Source: Gammaproteobacteria bacterium (GTDB taxonomy: Bacteria; Pseudomonadota; Gammaproteobacteria; Arenicellales; JAANXG01). Taken from it: DNA of 14,797 bases. Below are positions 7,564-13,453 of the stretch, in pieces. Positions within the stretch are counted from its first letter, which is position 1. Each line of letters begins with the position of its first letter. A model generated the notes under the pieces. It searched no databases. It was not told where the DNA came from and saw only the letters and a list, made by a program, of their open reading frames with translations. The stretch is from contig JAANXG010000074.1 in assembly GCA_018263405.1 (NCBI GenBank), positions 1-14,797 of the forward strand. Reading direction: 5' to 3'. The translations under genes were made by a program, and so were the position numbers.

Positions 7564-7884
7564 TCACTCGATGTCCATAACTTCCTGGTTGGATTTAAAA
7601 ACTCGCACTTTTCGCCCATCTTCCAGATATTTGAACCCAACACGGTCCGACTTCTTGGTGCTCGGGTTATACGAGGCGACATTCGACAGATGTATCGGCG
7701 CCTCTTTTTCAATAATTCCGCCCTGGATCCCTTTCATGGGATTCGGTTTGGTATGCCGCTTTACGAGGTTTACATCGTTAACAAGCGCGCGGCCATCCGG
7801 CATAACCTGCAATACCTCACCGATTTTTCCACGGTCACGCCCGGTCAGAACAATAACCTCATCACCTTTTCGAATCTTGTGCAT
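7564..7884 (-). CDS. rplX: 50S ribosomal protein L24 (uL24)
   Basis: L24 (106 aa; E. coli 104) is one of the first large-subunit proteins to bind 23S rRNA. The KOW motif is clear at the N-terminus (IRKGDEVIVLTGRDRGKIGE, residues 3-22), followed by VNLVKRHTKPNP and GGIIEKEAPIHLSNVA. The ATG has only a modest AAAGAG about 11 bases upstream. Unlike all other gaps inside the spc block, the gap to the preceding gene rplN is 102 bases and contains the inverted-repeat element described at 7903-7982; the rplX ribosome-binding site lies just downstream of that element and is not part of it. Confidence 0.98.
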   Translation of the reverse strand: MHKIRKGDEVIVLTGRDRGKIGEVLQVMPDGRALVNDVNLVKRHTKPNPMKGIQGGIIEKEAPIHLSNVASYNPSTKKSDRVGFKYLEDGRKVRVFKSNQEVMDIE

Positions 7885-7902
7885 TAGTTCAACTACTCTT
7901 TA

Positions 7903-7982
7903 AAGGGCATCTCTATTCATTGATGGCCGGAAATCTTGAGTCCAAAATATCCAATATCCGCAATGAATAGAGGTGCCCTTAA
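7903..7982. mobile_element. Probable miniature inverted-repeat element (MITE-like) between rplN and rplX
   Basis: The left arm 7903-7922 (AAGGGCATCTCTATTCATTG) and the right arm 7961-7980 (CAATGAATAGAGGTGCCCTT) are reverse complements over 20 bases with a single difference (7910 T). About 38 bases lie between them and encode nothing. TTAA occurs at 7900-7903 and again at 7979-7982, flanking the arms like a target duplication, although the left copy is one base further from the GGGC than the right. Removing about 79 bases (7904-7982) would leave a 23-base rplN-rplX gap, normal for this operon. In the mRNA orientation the odd position is a C/A mismatch, whereas the opposite strand would give a G-U pair, so symmetry is better explained at DNA level than by selection for an mRNA hairpin. 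The parent insertion sequence is unknown; no transposase is in the window. Confidence 0.6.
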
Positions 7983-7986
7983 GTTA

Positions 7987-8355
7987 TTACAGAACCTCAG
8001 GAGCCAGTGAGATAATCCTCATGAACCGCTCGGTACGCAGCTCGCGGGTAACGGGACCGAATATCCGCGTTCCGATCGGTTGAAATTGATTGTTCAACAG
8101 AACGGCCGCGTTTCGATCGAAACGAATCAAAGAACCATCGTTCCGACGTACGCCTCTACGCGTACGAACCACTACCGCGTTGAAAATTTCTCCTTTTTTA
8201 ACCCGGCTATTCGGTATCGCTTCCTTGACACTGATCTTGATGATGTCGCCAATGCCTGCATACCGCCGCTTGGAACCGCCCAGTACCTTGACGCATTGCA
8301 CCTCCCGGGCCCCGCTGTTGTCGGCGACATTCAACACACTTTGCATCTGAATCAT
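7987..8355 (-). CDS. rplN: 50S ribosomal protein L14 (uL14)
   Basis: L14 (122 aa; E. coli 123) forms part of the intersubunit surface with L19 and 16S rRNA helix 14. The five-stranded barrel sequence is highly conserved: MIQMQSVLNVADNSGAREVQ, GGSKRRYAGIGDIIKISVKE, VVVRTRRGVRRNDGSLIRFD and the C-terminal GTRIFGPVTRELRTERFMRI followed by ISLAPEVL. It begins 9 bases after rpsQ. In E. coli this is the first gene of the spc operon; no promoter can fit in the gap here, so any promoter would have to lie within rpsQ, or the block is read through from the S10 genes. Confidence 0.98.
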   Translation of the reverse strand: MIQMQSVLNVADNSGAREVQCVKVLGGSKRRYAGIGDIIKISVKEAIPNSRVKKGEIFNAVVVRTRRGVRRNDGSLIRFDRNAAVLLNNQFQPIGTRIFGPVTRELRTERFMRIISLAPEVL

Positions 8356-8364
8356 CGGCAGCCC

Positions 8365-8625
8365 CTACAATGCTCTCTCGACCACTTTTACCAAACGCCA
8401 TGATTTGCGCTTGGAAATCGGTCGGCACTCTTCAACCAATACCCAGTCACCCTCCTGACAAGTGTTGCCCTCGTCATGAGCAAGCACTTTTGTCGATCGG
8501 CGTACATACTTCTTATAAAACGGGTGCTTGACACGTCGCTCGAGCAACACGGAAATCGTCTTGTCGGCCTTGTTACCCAGAACCTTGCCCGAAACCGGGC
8601 GCTGGGATTTCGTCGGCTCGCTCAT
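8365..8625 (-). CDS. rpsQ: 30S ribosomal protein S17 (uS17)
   Basis: S17 (86 aa; E. coli 84) binds the 5' domain of 16S rRNA early in assembly. The OB-fold sequence shows GKVLGNKADKTISVLLERRV, HPFYKKYVRRSTKVLAHDEG and EGDWVLVEECRPISKRKSWR. The ATG overlaps the rpmC stop (TAATG), indicating coupled translation. It is the last gene of the S10 block. Confidence 0.98.
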   Translation of the reverse strand: MSEPTKSQRPVSGKVLGNKADKTISVLLERRVKHPFYKKYVRRSTKVLAHDEGNTCQEGDWVLVEECRPISKRKSWRLVKVVERAL

Positions 8626-8822
8626 TAGCTGGTACCTCGCGATTGCTCCGCCATCACCGTCTCGATCCGGGCAATGTCCTTGCGCAATTCCTTGAAACGA
8701 GCCGGTGCTCCCAGCTGGCCCGTGGCACGCTGCATACGCAAATTAAACTGCTCGCGGCGCAACTCCAAAAGTTCGCCGCGCAGTTCATGTTGGTTCATTT
8801 TTCTCAACTCTAAAGCCTTCAT
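8625..8822 (-). CDS. rpmC: 50S ribosomal protein L29 (uL29)
   Basis: L29 (65 aa; E. coli 63) lies beside L23 at the tunnel exit. It is a two-helix protein; the diagnostic stretch is ELLELRREQFNLRMQRATGQ near residues 18-37, followed by LRKDIARIETVM. The ATG lies 8 bases after the rplP stop, with an AGG at the rplP end serving as ribosome-binding site. The stop overlaps the rpsQ start. Confidence 0.98.
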   Translation of the reverse strand: MKALELRKMNQHELRGELLELRREQFNLRMQRATGQLGAPARFKELRKDIARIETVMAEQSRGTS

Positions 8823-8830
8823 TCGCGTCT

Positions 8831-9235
8831 TTACCTGCTGACAAACGTCGTGGATACGGAGAGCTTTGCGCTGGCCAGGCGAAACGCTTCCCGCGCCAGT
8901 GACTCGCTGACTCCTTCCATTTCATACAGCACATGGCCCGGTTTGATCTCTGCCACCCAGTATTCCGGATTGCCCTTTCCCTTACCCATTCGCACCTCCA
9001 GGGGCTTTTTTGAAACCGGTTTATCCGGAAAGACACGTATCCAGATTTTTCCGCCGCGCTTAATGTGACGGGTCAACGCCCGGCGCGCCGCCTCAATCTG
9101 GCGTGCAGTGATACGGCCACGTGCAGCCGCTTTTAAACCGTACTCGCCAAAACCGATTTCATTGCCTCGACTCGCCAGGCCCCGGTTTCGCCCTTTCTGA
9201 CGCTTCCTGAATTTTGTGCGTTTCGGTTGCAACAT
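8831..9235 (-). CDS. rplP: 50S ribosomal protein L16 (uL16)
   Basis: L16 (134 aa; E. coli 136) binds near the A-site tRNA elbow and is needed for late large-subunit maturation. MLQPKRTKFRKRQKGRNRGL at the start, GRITARQIEAARRALTRHIK, KIWIRVFPDKP and RMGKGKGNPEYWVAEIKPGH are diagnostic. Arg82, in the VRMGKGKG segment, corresponds to E. coli Arg81, the residue hydroxylated by YcfD; whether that enzyme exists here is unknown. The gene follows rpsC by 5 bases. Confidence 0.98.
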   Translation of the reverse strand: MLQPKRTKFRKRQKGRNRGLASRGNEIGFGEYGLKAAARGRITARQIEAARRALTRHIKRGGKIWIRVFPDKPVSKKPLEVRMGKGKGNPEYWVAEIKPGHVLYEMEGVSESLAREAFRLASAKLSVSTTFVSR

Positions 9236-9240
9236 GATTT

Positions 9241-9918
9241 TTAGCCCGGTGCGGCGTTAGGTTCGGACGCGGATTCAATTTCGCCTTCGCTTTCGAAAAT
9301 TTCTCCCTTGAATATCCAGACCTTGACGCCGATTACGCCGTATGTCGTATGAGCTTCCGCCAATCCGAAATCGATGTCCGCACGTAGTGTGTGCAAGGGA
9401 ACGCGGCCTTCGCGGTACCATTCCGTGCGGGCAATTTCCGCGCCATTCAAGCGGCCGGACACCATAACTTTCACGCCTTGCCCACCGAGGCGCATGGCAC
9501 TGGTCACAGCCCGCCTCATGGCGCGGCGAAACATGATCCGCTTTTCCAGTTGCTGGCAGATGTTCTCCGCCACCAAGGTGGCATCCAGTTCCGGCTTGCG
9601 CACTTCTTCGACAGCGATCTGGACGGGCAGACCTGTTAGATCACGTAAACCCCTGCGCATGCGCTCGATATCTTCGCCCTTTTTGCCAATCACAATGCCG
9701 GGACGGGCAGTGTAAATCGTTACATTCAGATTGTTGGCCGGCCTTTCGATCTCTACCCGGCTCACGGCGGCATTGGATAAACGCTTCTTAAAATATTCCC
9801 TAACCTGCATATCCACAGCCAGGTTCTGAGCATACTGTTTATTCGATGCATACCAGCGCGCGTTCCAGTCCCGGATGATGCCCAGACGCTGCCCGTTCGG
9901 TTGTACTTTCTGTCCCAT
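9241..9918 (-). CDS. rpsC: 30S ribosomal protein S3 (uS3)
   Basis: S3 (225 aa; E. coli 233) sits at the mRNA entrance of the small subunit and contributes to its helicase activity. MGQKVQPNGQRLGIIRDWNA opens the protein. The KH domain carries its GxxG loop as GKKG at residues 78-81 in RPGIVIGKKGEDIERMRRGL. The C-terminal domain is visible as RRAMRRAVTSAMRLGGQGVK, SGRLNGAEIARTEWYREGRV and DIDFGLAEAHTTYGVIGVKV. The tail after IFKGEI is short and acidic. It follows rplV by 12 bases. Confidence 0.98.
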   Translation of the reverse strand: MGQKVQPNGQRLGIIRDWNARWYASNKQYAQNLAVDMQVREYFKKRLSNAAVSRVEIERPANNLNVTIYTARPGIVIGKKGEDIERMRRGLRDLTGLPVQIAVEEVRKPELDATLVAENICQQLEKRIMFRRAMRRAVTSAMRLGGQGVKVMVSGRLNGAEIARTEWYREGRVPLHTLRADIDFGLAEAHTTYGVIGVKVWIFKGEIFESEGEIESASEPNAAPG

Positions 9919-9930
9919 AGCCTGCTCTGT

Positions 9931-10263
9931 TTAGTTATCGCCGACCGCCACCGAAATGTGGCTGGTACGTTTGAATATGGAACCGGCTCTGCCCTTTGCC
10001 CGGGCGCGCCAACGCTTTAACGTCGGTCCCTCGTTGACGCAGATTTCGGTCACTTTCAGTTCATCAATGTCCGCACCCTCATTGTGCTCGGCGTTCGCAA
10101 TCGCCGATTCCAACGTTTTTTTAATGAGCTGTGCCGCTTTTTTTGGACTGAATTGCAGGATTTCCAGCGCCCGCGCCACCGCCAAGCCGCGTATCTGGTC
10201 ACACACCAGTCTTGCTTTCTGCGGTGATATCCGAACGAACCGCGAAGTTGCTTTGGTTTGCAT
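9931..10263 (-). CDS. rplV: 50S ribosomal protein L22 (uL22)
   Basis: L22 (110 aa, as in E. coli) contacts all domains of 23S rRNA and lines the narrow part of the exit tunnel with a long beta hairpin. The start MQTKATSRFVRISPQKARLV was preferred over a TTG six bases upstream because an AGGA lies seven bases before the ATG and the length then equals the family norm. Conserved segments are KKTLESAIANAEHNEGADID and, at the end, the hairpin region LKRWRARAKGRAGSIFKRTS. It lies 9 bases after rpsS, whose stop overlaps this gene's ribosome-binding site. Confidence 0.97.
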   Translation of the reverse strand: MQTKATSRFVRISPQKARLVCDQIRGLAVARALEILQFSPKKAAQLIKKTLESAIANAEHNEGADIDELKVTEICVNEGPTLKRWRARAKGRAGSIFKRTSHISVAVGDN

Positions 10264-10272
10264 CGTCAAATC

Positions 10273-10545
10273 CTATCTGGCCTTTCTGTCGGCCATATGG
10301 CCCTTAAACGTGCGAGTCGGCGCAAATTCACCGAGCTTGTGCCCGACCATATTTTCCGAAATCAGGATCGGTACATGCTGGCGGCCATTGTGGACCGCAA
10401 TCGTCAAACCCACAAATTCCGGCATAATGGTCGAACGCCGCGACCATGTCTTGATGGGGCGCCGGCTGTTTTCCTCGCGGGCTTTTTCAACTTTTACCCA
10501 CAGATGATGGTCAACGAATGGACCTTTTTTAATCGAACGTGGCAT
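10273..10545 (-). CDS. rpsS: 30S ribosomal protein S19 (uS19)
   Basis: S19 (90 aa; E. coli 92) is in the head of the 30S subunit and pairs with S13 near the A-site finger. PRSIKKGPFVDHHLWVKVEK opens the protein, and the conserved RRSTIMPEFVGLTIAVHNGR and ENMVGHKLGEFAPTRTFKGH follow. It lies 31 bases after rplB and 9 before rplV, the canonical order. Confidence 0.98.
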   Translation of the reverse strand: MPRSIKKGPFVDHHLWVKVEKAREENSRRPIKTWSRRSTIMPEFVGLTIAVHNGRQHVPILISENMVGHKLGEFAPTRTFKGHMADRKAR

Positions 10546-10576
10546 GGCTGCTCATTCCTCTATTATTCCTCGACCC

Positions 10577-11401
10577 TCAGCGTTTACGACGGCGAATAAT
10601 CATCGACTGCGTGCGCTTATTTCGACGGGTACGATAACCCTTCGTAGGAATACCCCATGGGCTGACGGGGTCGCGGCCACCGGACGTACGGCCCTCACCG
10701 CCGCCGTGGGGATGATCCACCGGATTCATCGCCACACCGCGTACCGTCGGCCGAATACCCTTCCAACGCTTAGCGCCCGCTTTGCCCAGCTTCCTAAGGC
10801 TGTGCTCCGCGTTACCGACTTCACCGATGGTGGCACGGCAGTCGAGATGAACCTTGCGCACCTCCCCGGATCGGAGGCGTAATTGGGCATACTCTCCCTC
10901 CCGGCCGAGGCATCGAACCGACGCACCCGCCGAACGGGCGAGCTGCCCGCCTTTGCCGGGCTTCATTTCGACACAGTGCACCACGCTGCCCACGGGGATA
11001 TTACGCAACGGCAGTGCATTGCCTGGCGCTATCGGCGCGTGTTTACCGGACACCAATCGCGTACCCTGCTTGACACCTCGTGGCGCAAGAATGTAGCGGC
11101 GCTCGCCATCCGCGTACAGCGTCAGCGCGATGTTGGCACTCCGATTCGGATCGTATTCCAAACGCTCCACTTTTGCCGGTACACCGTCTTTATCCCGGCG
11201 AAAGTCCATCGTGCGATACTTTCTCTTGTGTCCGCCGCCGCGCTGGCGCACCGTCATCCGGCCCTGGTTATTTCGGCCGTCGATGGCGGTTTTCGATTCC
11301 AGCAACGTACGATGCGGTTCGCCTCGATGCAGGACCGAGCCCACGACTCGAATCGTGCCGCGCTGGCCGGGGGTTCGAGGTTTCAGTTTATTCAGTGCCA
11401 T
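10577..11401 (-). CDS. rplB: 50S ribosomal protein L2 (uL2)
   Basis: L2 (274 aa; E. coli 273) is among the most conserved ribosomal proteins; it joins the subunits and lies close to the peptidyl transferase centre. The RNA-binding domain shows RQRGGGHKRKYRTMDFRRDK, and the C-terminal region contains NPVDHPHGGGEG from residue 226, so H230 matches the conserved His229 of E. coli. The basic tail RTRRNKRTQSMIIRRRKR is typical. The ATG lies 42 bases after the rplW stop and has only a weak ribosome-binding site (GGTAGTG about eight bases upstream). Confidence 0.99.
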   Translation of the reverse strand: MALNKLKPRTPGQRGTIRVVGSVLHRGEPHRTLLESKTAIDGRNNQGRMTVRQRGGGHKRKYRTMDFRRDKDGVPAKVERLEYDPNRSANIALTLYADGERRYILAPRGVKQGTRLVSGKHAPIAPGNALPLRNIPVGSVVHCVEMKPGKGGQLARSAGASVRCLGREGEYAQLRLRSGEVRKVHLDCRATIGEVGNAEHSLRKLGKAGAKRWKGIRPTVRGVAMNPVDHPHGGGEGRTSGGRDPVSPWGIPTKGYRTRRNKRTQSMIIRRRKR

Positions 11402-11443
11402 GAATCACTACCGATTACTTATCGATTATTGTCGGCCCATTCA

Positions 11444-11740
11444 CTATTGACCGCCGGTGAAGTCGATGTCCTGGCCGGCTTTCAGACGGACATATGCTTT
11501 TTTCCAGTTACTCCGGGCGCCCGGGGTTCGCCCAAAACGCTTTACCTTACCGGGCATGTTGGCGACCTGCACTTGTTCAACCTCTACGTCAAAGGCCAAC
11601 TGCACAGCCTCCTTAATTTCACCCTTTGAGGCATCCGGTAGCACTTCGAACACCACCTGGTTCCCGTCGTCGGCGAGGCGCGTGCTTTTTTCCGAGACGA
11701 TCGGCGATACCAATACCTGATACAAACGCTCGCGTTTCAT
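11444..11740 (-). CDS. rplW: 50S ribosomal protein L23 (uL23)
   Basis: L23 (98 aa from this start; E. coli 100) lies at the tunnel exit and is the docking point for trigger factor and the signal recognition particle. The start MKRERLYQVLVSPIVSEKST was chosen over an in-frame ATG nine bases upstream (11749): GAGGA lies directly against the upstream ATG but nine bases before this one, and this ATG overlaps the rplD stop as ATGA. Other signatures are GKVKRFGRTPGARSNWKKAY and the C-terminal VRLKAGQDIDFTGGQ. The exposed EVEQVQVANM loop follows the usual family pattern. Confidence 0.96.
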   Translation of the reverse strand: MKRERLYQVLVSPIVSEKSTRLADDGNQVVFEVLPDASKGEIKEAVQLAFDVEVEQVQVANMPGKVKRFGRTPGARSNWKKAYVRLKAGQDIDFTGGQ

Positions 11741-12354
11741 TGCAGCCATTCCTCGATTTGCTTGACGGCATCCGATGTCAAAATGACTTTTTCATGCCCC
11801 GCCAGGACCACCGGGTCCACATCACGCACTTCGCAGACGTTGACCTTATGAAGGTTTCGCGCAGCCAACCACAGATTACGCTCGTATGTATGCGTCACAA
11901 TGACCGAATCTTCGCTGTTCAATGTCTTCAATGTCCGAGACAGCGCTTGGGTCTTCGGCTCTGACACCGGGATGTCATCACATACAAAGAGACGGTCATC
12001 CCGAGCCATCTCCGACAGAATGGAACGTAGACCCGCCCGGTACATCTTACGATTAATCTTCTGGCCGAAATCGCGATTCGAGGCCGGAAAAGCCCGGCCA
12101 CCCCCGCGCCATAGCGGACTCCGGGTCGTACCGGCGCGCGCGCGGCCGGTGCCCTTCTGGCGCCAAGGTTTGGTGCCCCCGCCTCGCGCCGCCGCACGGT
12201 TTTTCTGGGCACGGGTACCCGATCGGGCGCCGGCCTGGTACGCCACCACTACCTGGTGCACGAGTGGTTCATTGAAGTCCGCACCAAACGTATCGTCCGA
12301 CACCTTGAGCGTGCTGGACTGCTTGCCATCCGACTTAAATACCGCTAGTTCCAC
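11737..12354 (-). CDS. rplD: 50S ribosomal protein L4 (uL4), GTG start
   Basis: L4 (205 aa; E. coli 201) lines the exit tunnel and in E. coli also represses the S10 operon. The start is a GTG two bases after the rplC stop, with GAGG about eight to nine bases upstream; no ATG precedes the homologous region, and the open frame further upstream lies inside rplC. The sequence VELAVFKSDG is followed by FGADFNEPLVHQVVVAYQAG, the tunnel loop GGTKPWRQKGTGRARAGTTR with SPLWRGGG, and KMYRAGLRSILSEMARDDRL. The C-terminus VILTSDAVKQIEEWLQ is typical. Its stop overlaps the rplW start. Confidence 0.97.
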   Translation of the reverse strand: MELAVFKSDGKQSSTLKVSDDTFGADFNEPLVHQVVVAYQAGARSGTRAQKNRAAARGGGTKPWRQKGTGRARAGTTRSPLWRGGGRAFPASNRDFGQKINRKMYRAGLRSILSEMARDDRLFVCDDIPVSEPKTQALSRTLKTLNSEDSVIVTHTYERNLWLAARNLHKVNVCEVRDVDPVVLAGHEKVILTSDAVKQIEEWLQ

Positions 12355-12356
12355 TT

Positions 12357-13010
12357 TTATCGACCTCTGGGAGCCTTGGCACTGGGTCGGACCATCACGG
12401 TGCCGCCTTTGGCCCCGGGCACCGAACCTTTGATTAAAAGCAGGCTCCGTTCCAGATCCACCCGCACCACTTCCAGGCCTTGCTGGGTTCGCCGGGCATG
12501 GCCCATCTGTCCGGCCATCTTTTTTCCCGGGAATACCCGTCCCGGATCCTGGCACTGGCCGATGGAACCGGGCGCGCGATGGGTCAGCGAAGCGCCGTGG
12601 CTGCCACGCCCACCATGAAAACCATAGCGCTTCACCACACCCATGAACCCCTTGCCGATCGACACACCTTGCACGTCCACTCTCTGTCCGGCTTCAAAAA
12701 TACCAACGCCGATCGCCGACCCCGGTTCCAGCGACTGCTCTTCAGGGCCACCTTCGAACCGAAACTCCCAAAGGCCCAATCCGGGTTCCACACCGGCTTT
12801 TTTGAAATGACCTGCCATAGGTTTCGTCACCCGGTTCGGCCGACGCGATCCGGCGGTCACCTGCACGGCCCCGTAGCCATCGTGCCCTTTGTCCTTGAGC
12901 TGTGTCACGCGGTTGGCATCCACGGACAACACCGTCACGGGCACTGTCGTGCCGGTGTCGGTAAAGATCCGCGTCATGCCAACTTTCTTGCCTACAAGCC
13001 CTAGTGTCAT
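12357..13010 (-). CDS. rplC: 50S ribosomal protein L3 (uL3)
   Basis: L3 (217 aa; E. coli 209) begins large-subunit assembly and reaches toward the peptidyl transferase centre with a long loop. MTLGLVGKKVGMTRIFTDTG at the start fixes the ATG; the open frame upstream has no similarity. The extended loop is visible as GASLTHRAPGSIGQCQDPGR with VFPGKKMAGQMG; the Gln in GSIGQ corresponds to the position methylated by PrmB in E. coli (Gln150 there). The C-terminal tail (KGGTVMVRPSAKAPRGR) is a few residues longer than in E. coli. It follows rpsJ by 34 bases. Confidence 0.98.
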   Translation of the reverse strand: MTLGLVGKKVGMTRIFTDTGTTVPVTVLSVDANRVTQLKDKGHDGYGAVQVTAGSRRPNRVTKPMAGHFKKAGVEPGLGLWEFRFEGGPEEQSLEPGSAIGVGIFEAGQRVDVQGVSIGKGFMGVVKRYGFHGGRGSHGASLTHRAPGSIGQCQDPGRVFPGKKMAGQMGHARRTQQGLEVVRVDLERSLLLIKGSVPGAKGGTVMVRPSAKAPRGR

Positions 13011-13044
13011 CGCCTTGTTCTCTATTAATTCACTCGCTCGAAAA

Positions 13045-13362
13045 CTAATTGAGCTTGATTTCCACATCGACGCCCGCTGCCAAATCCAGGCGCATCAGCG
13101 CATCCACGGTCTTGTCCGTCGGCTCAACGATATCCATGATTCGTTTGTGTGTTCGCACTTCGAATTGATCGCGCGCCTTTTTATTCACATGCGGCGAACG
13201 AAGCAACGTAAACCGTTCCACGCGAGTGGGCAGCGGGATCGGGCCCCGCACAACTGCGCCTGTCCGCTTGGCTGTATCCACGATCTCCTGCGCCGACTTA
13301 TCGATCACTCGATTATCGAAAGCTTTCAGGCGGATGCGGATCTTTTGACTTTGAACGTTCAT
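13045..13362 (-). CDS. rpsJ: 30S ribosomal protein S10 (uS10, NusE)
   Basis: S10 (105 aa; E. coli 103) is in the head of the 30S subunit and, as NusE, binds NusB and NusG in transcription antitermination. MNVQSQKIRIRLKAFDNRVI, GAVVRGPIPLPTRVERFTLL and SPHVNKKARDQFEVRTHKRI are diagnostic. The ATG is preceded by a strong AGGAG five bases upstream, but that AGGAG forms one arm of a small hairpin (13367-13380). The gap to tuf is only 91 bases and is largely filled with palindromic sequence, leaving no obvious room for the long L4-responsive leader known upstream of rpsJ in E. coli. Confidence 0.99.
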   Translation of the reverse strand: MNVQSQKIRIRLKAFDNRVIDKSAQEIVDTAKRTGAVVRGPIPLPTRVERFTLLRSPHVNKKARDQFEVRTHKRIMDIVEPTDKTVDALMRLDLAAGVDVEIKLN

Positions 13363-13366
13363 CTAT

Positions 13367-13380
13367 GCTCCTGTAGGAGC
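13367..13380 (-). promoter_or_regulatory. Hairpin enclosing the rpsJ Shine-Dalgarno sequence
   Basis: In the mRNA direction the sequence reads GCTCC-TACA-GGAGC, a perfect five-base-pair stem with a four-base loop, immediately followed by ATAG and the rpsJ ATG. The 3' arm contains the GGAG that would pair with 16S rRNA, so folding would hide the ribosome-binding site. The palindrome is seen directly; a regulatory effect is inferred. The same bases are part of a REP-like repeat, so the ribosome-binding site may have been supplied by the repeat. Confidence 0.45.
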
Positions 13381-13451
13381 GGCTTCGACCTCCACGGATG
13401 GAAGAAGTGCGGCAAATTGCCGGAAGCAATTGCTGCCAGCCGCGATTTCTC
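13367..13451. repeat. REP-like palindromic sequence filling the tuf-rpsJ spacer
   Basis: The spacer begins with GCTCCTGTAGGAGCGGCTTC (13367-13386) and ends with AGCCGCGATTTCTC (13438-13451). From memory, GTAGGAGCGGCTTC joined directly to AGCCGCGATTT is a common extragenic palindrome in Xanthomonas, Pseudomonas and related genomes; here the two halves (GCGGCT 13379-13384, AGCCGC 13438-13443) are separated by about 50 bases. The intervening part holds smaller palindromes such as GGCAAATTGCC and GCAATTGC. No run of T follows in the transcript direction, so it is not an obvious intrinsic terminator. Confidence 0.5.
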
Positions 13452-13453
13452 AT

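Noticed and set aside
7903..7982. Intrinsic terminator between rplN and rplX
   Set aside because: Only three T residues follow the stem in the transcript direction, the loop is about 38 bases, and termination here would silence most of the spc block.
13408..13422. AAGTGCGGCAAATT, similar to the Haemophilus DNA-uptake signal
   Set aside because: One imperfect occurrence (core ends GGC and not GGT) in about 15 kb is expected by chance.
13384..13451. Intrinsic terminator after tuf
   Set aside because: Stems are present but none is followed by a T run in the transcript direction, and rpsJ follows closely.
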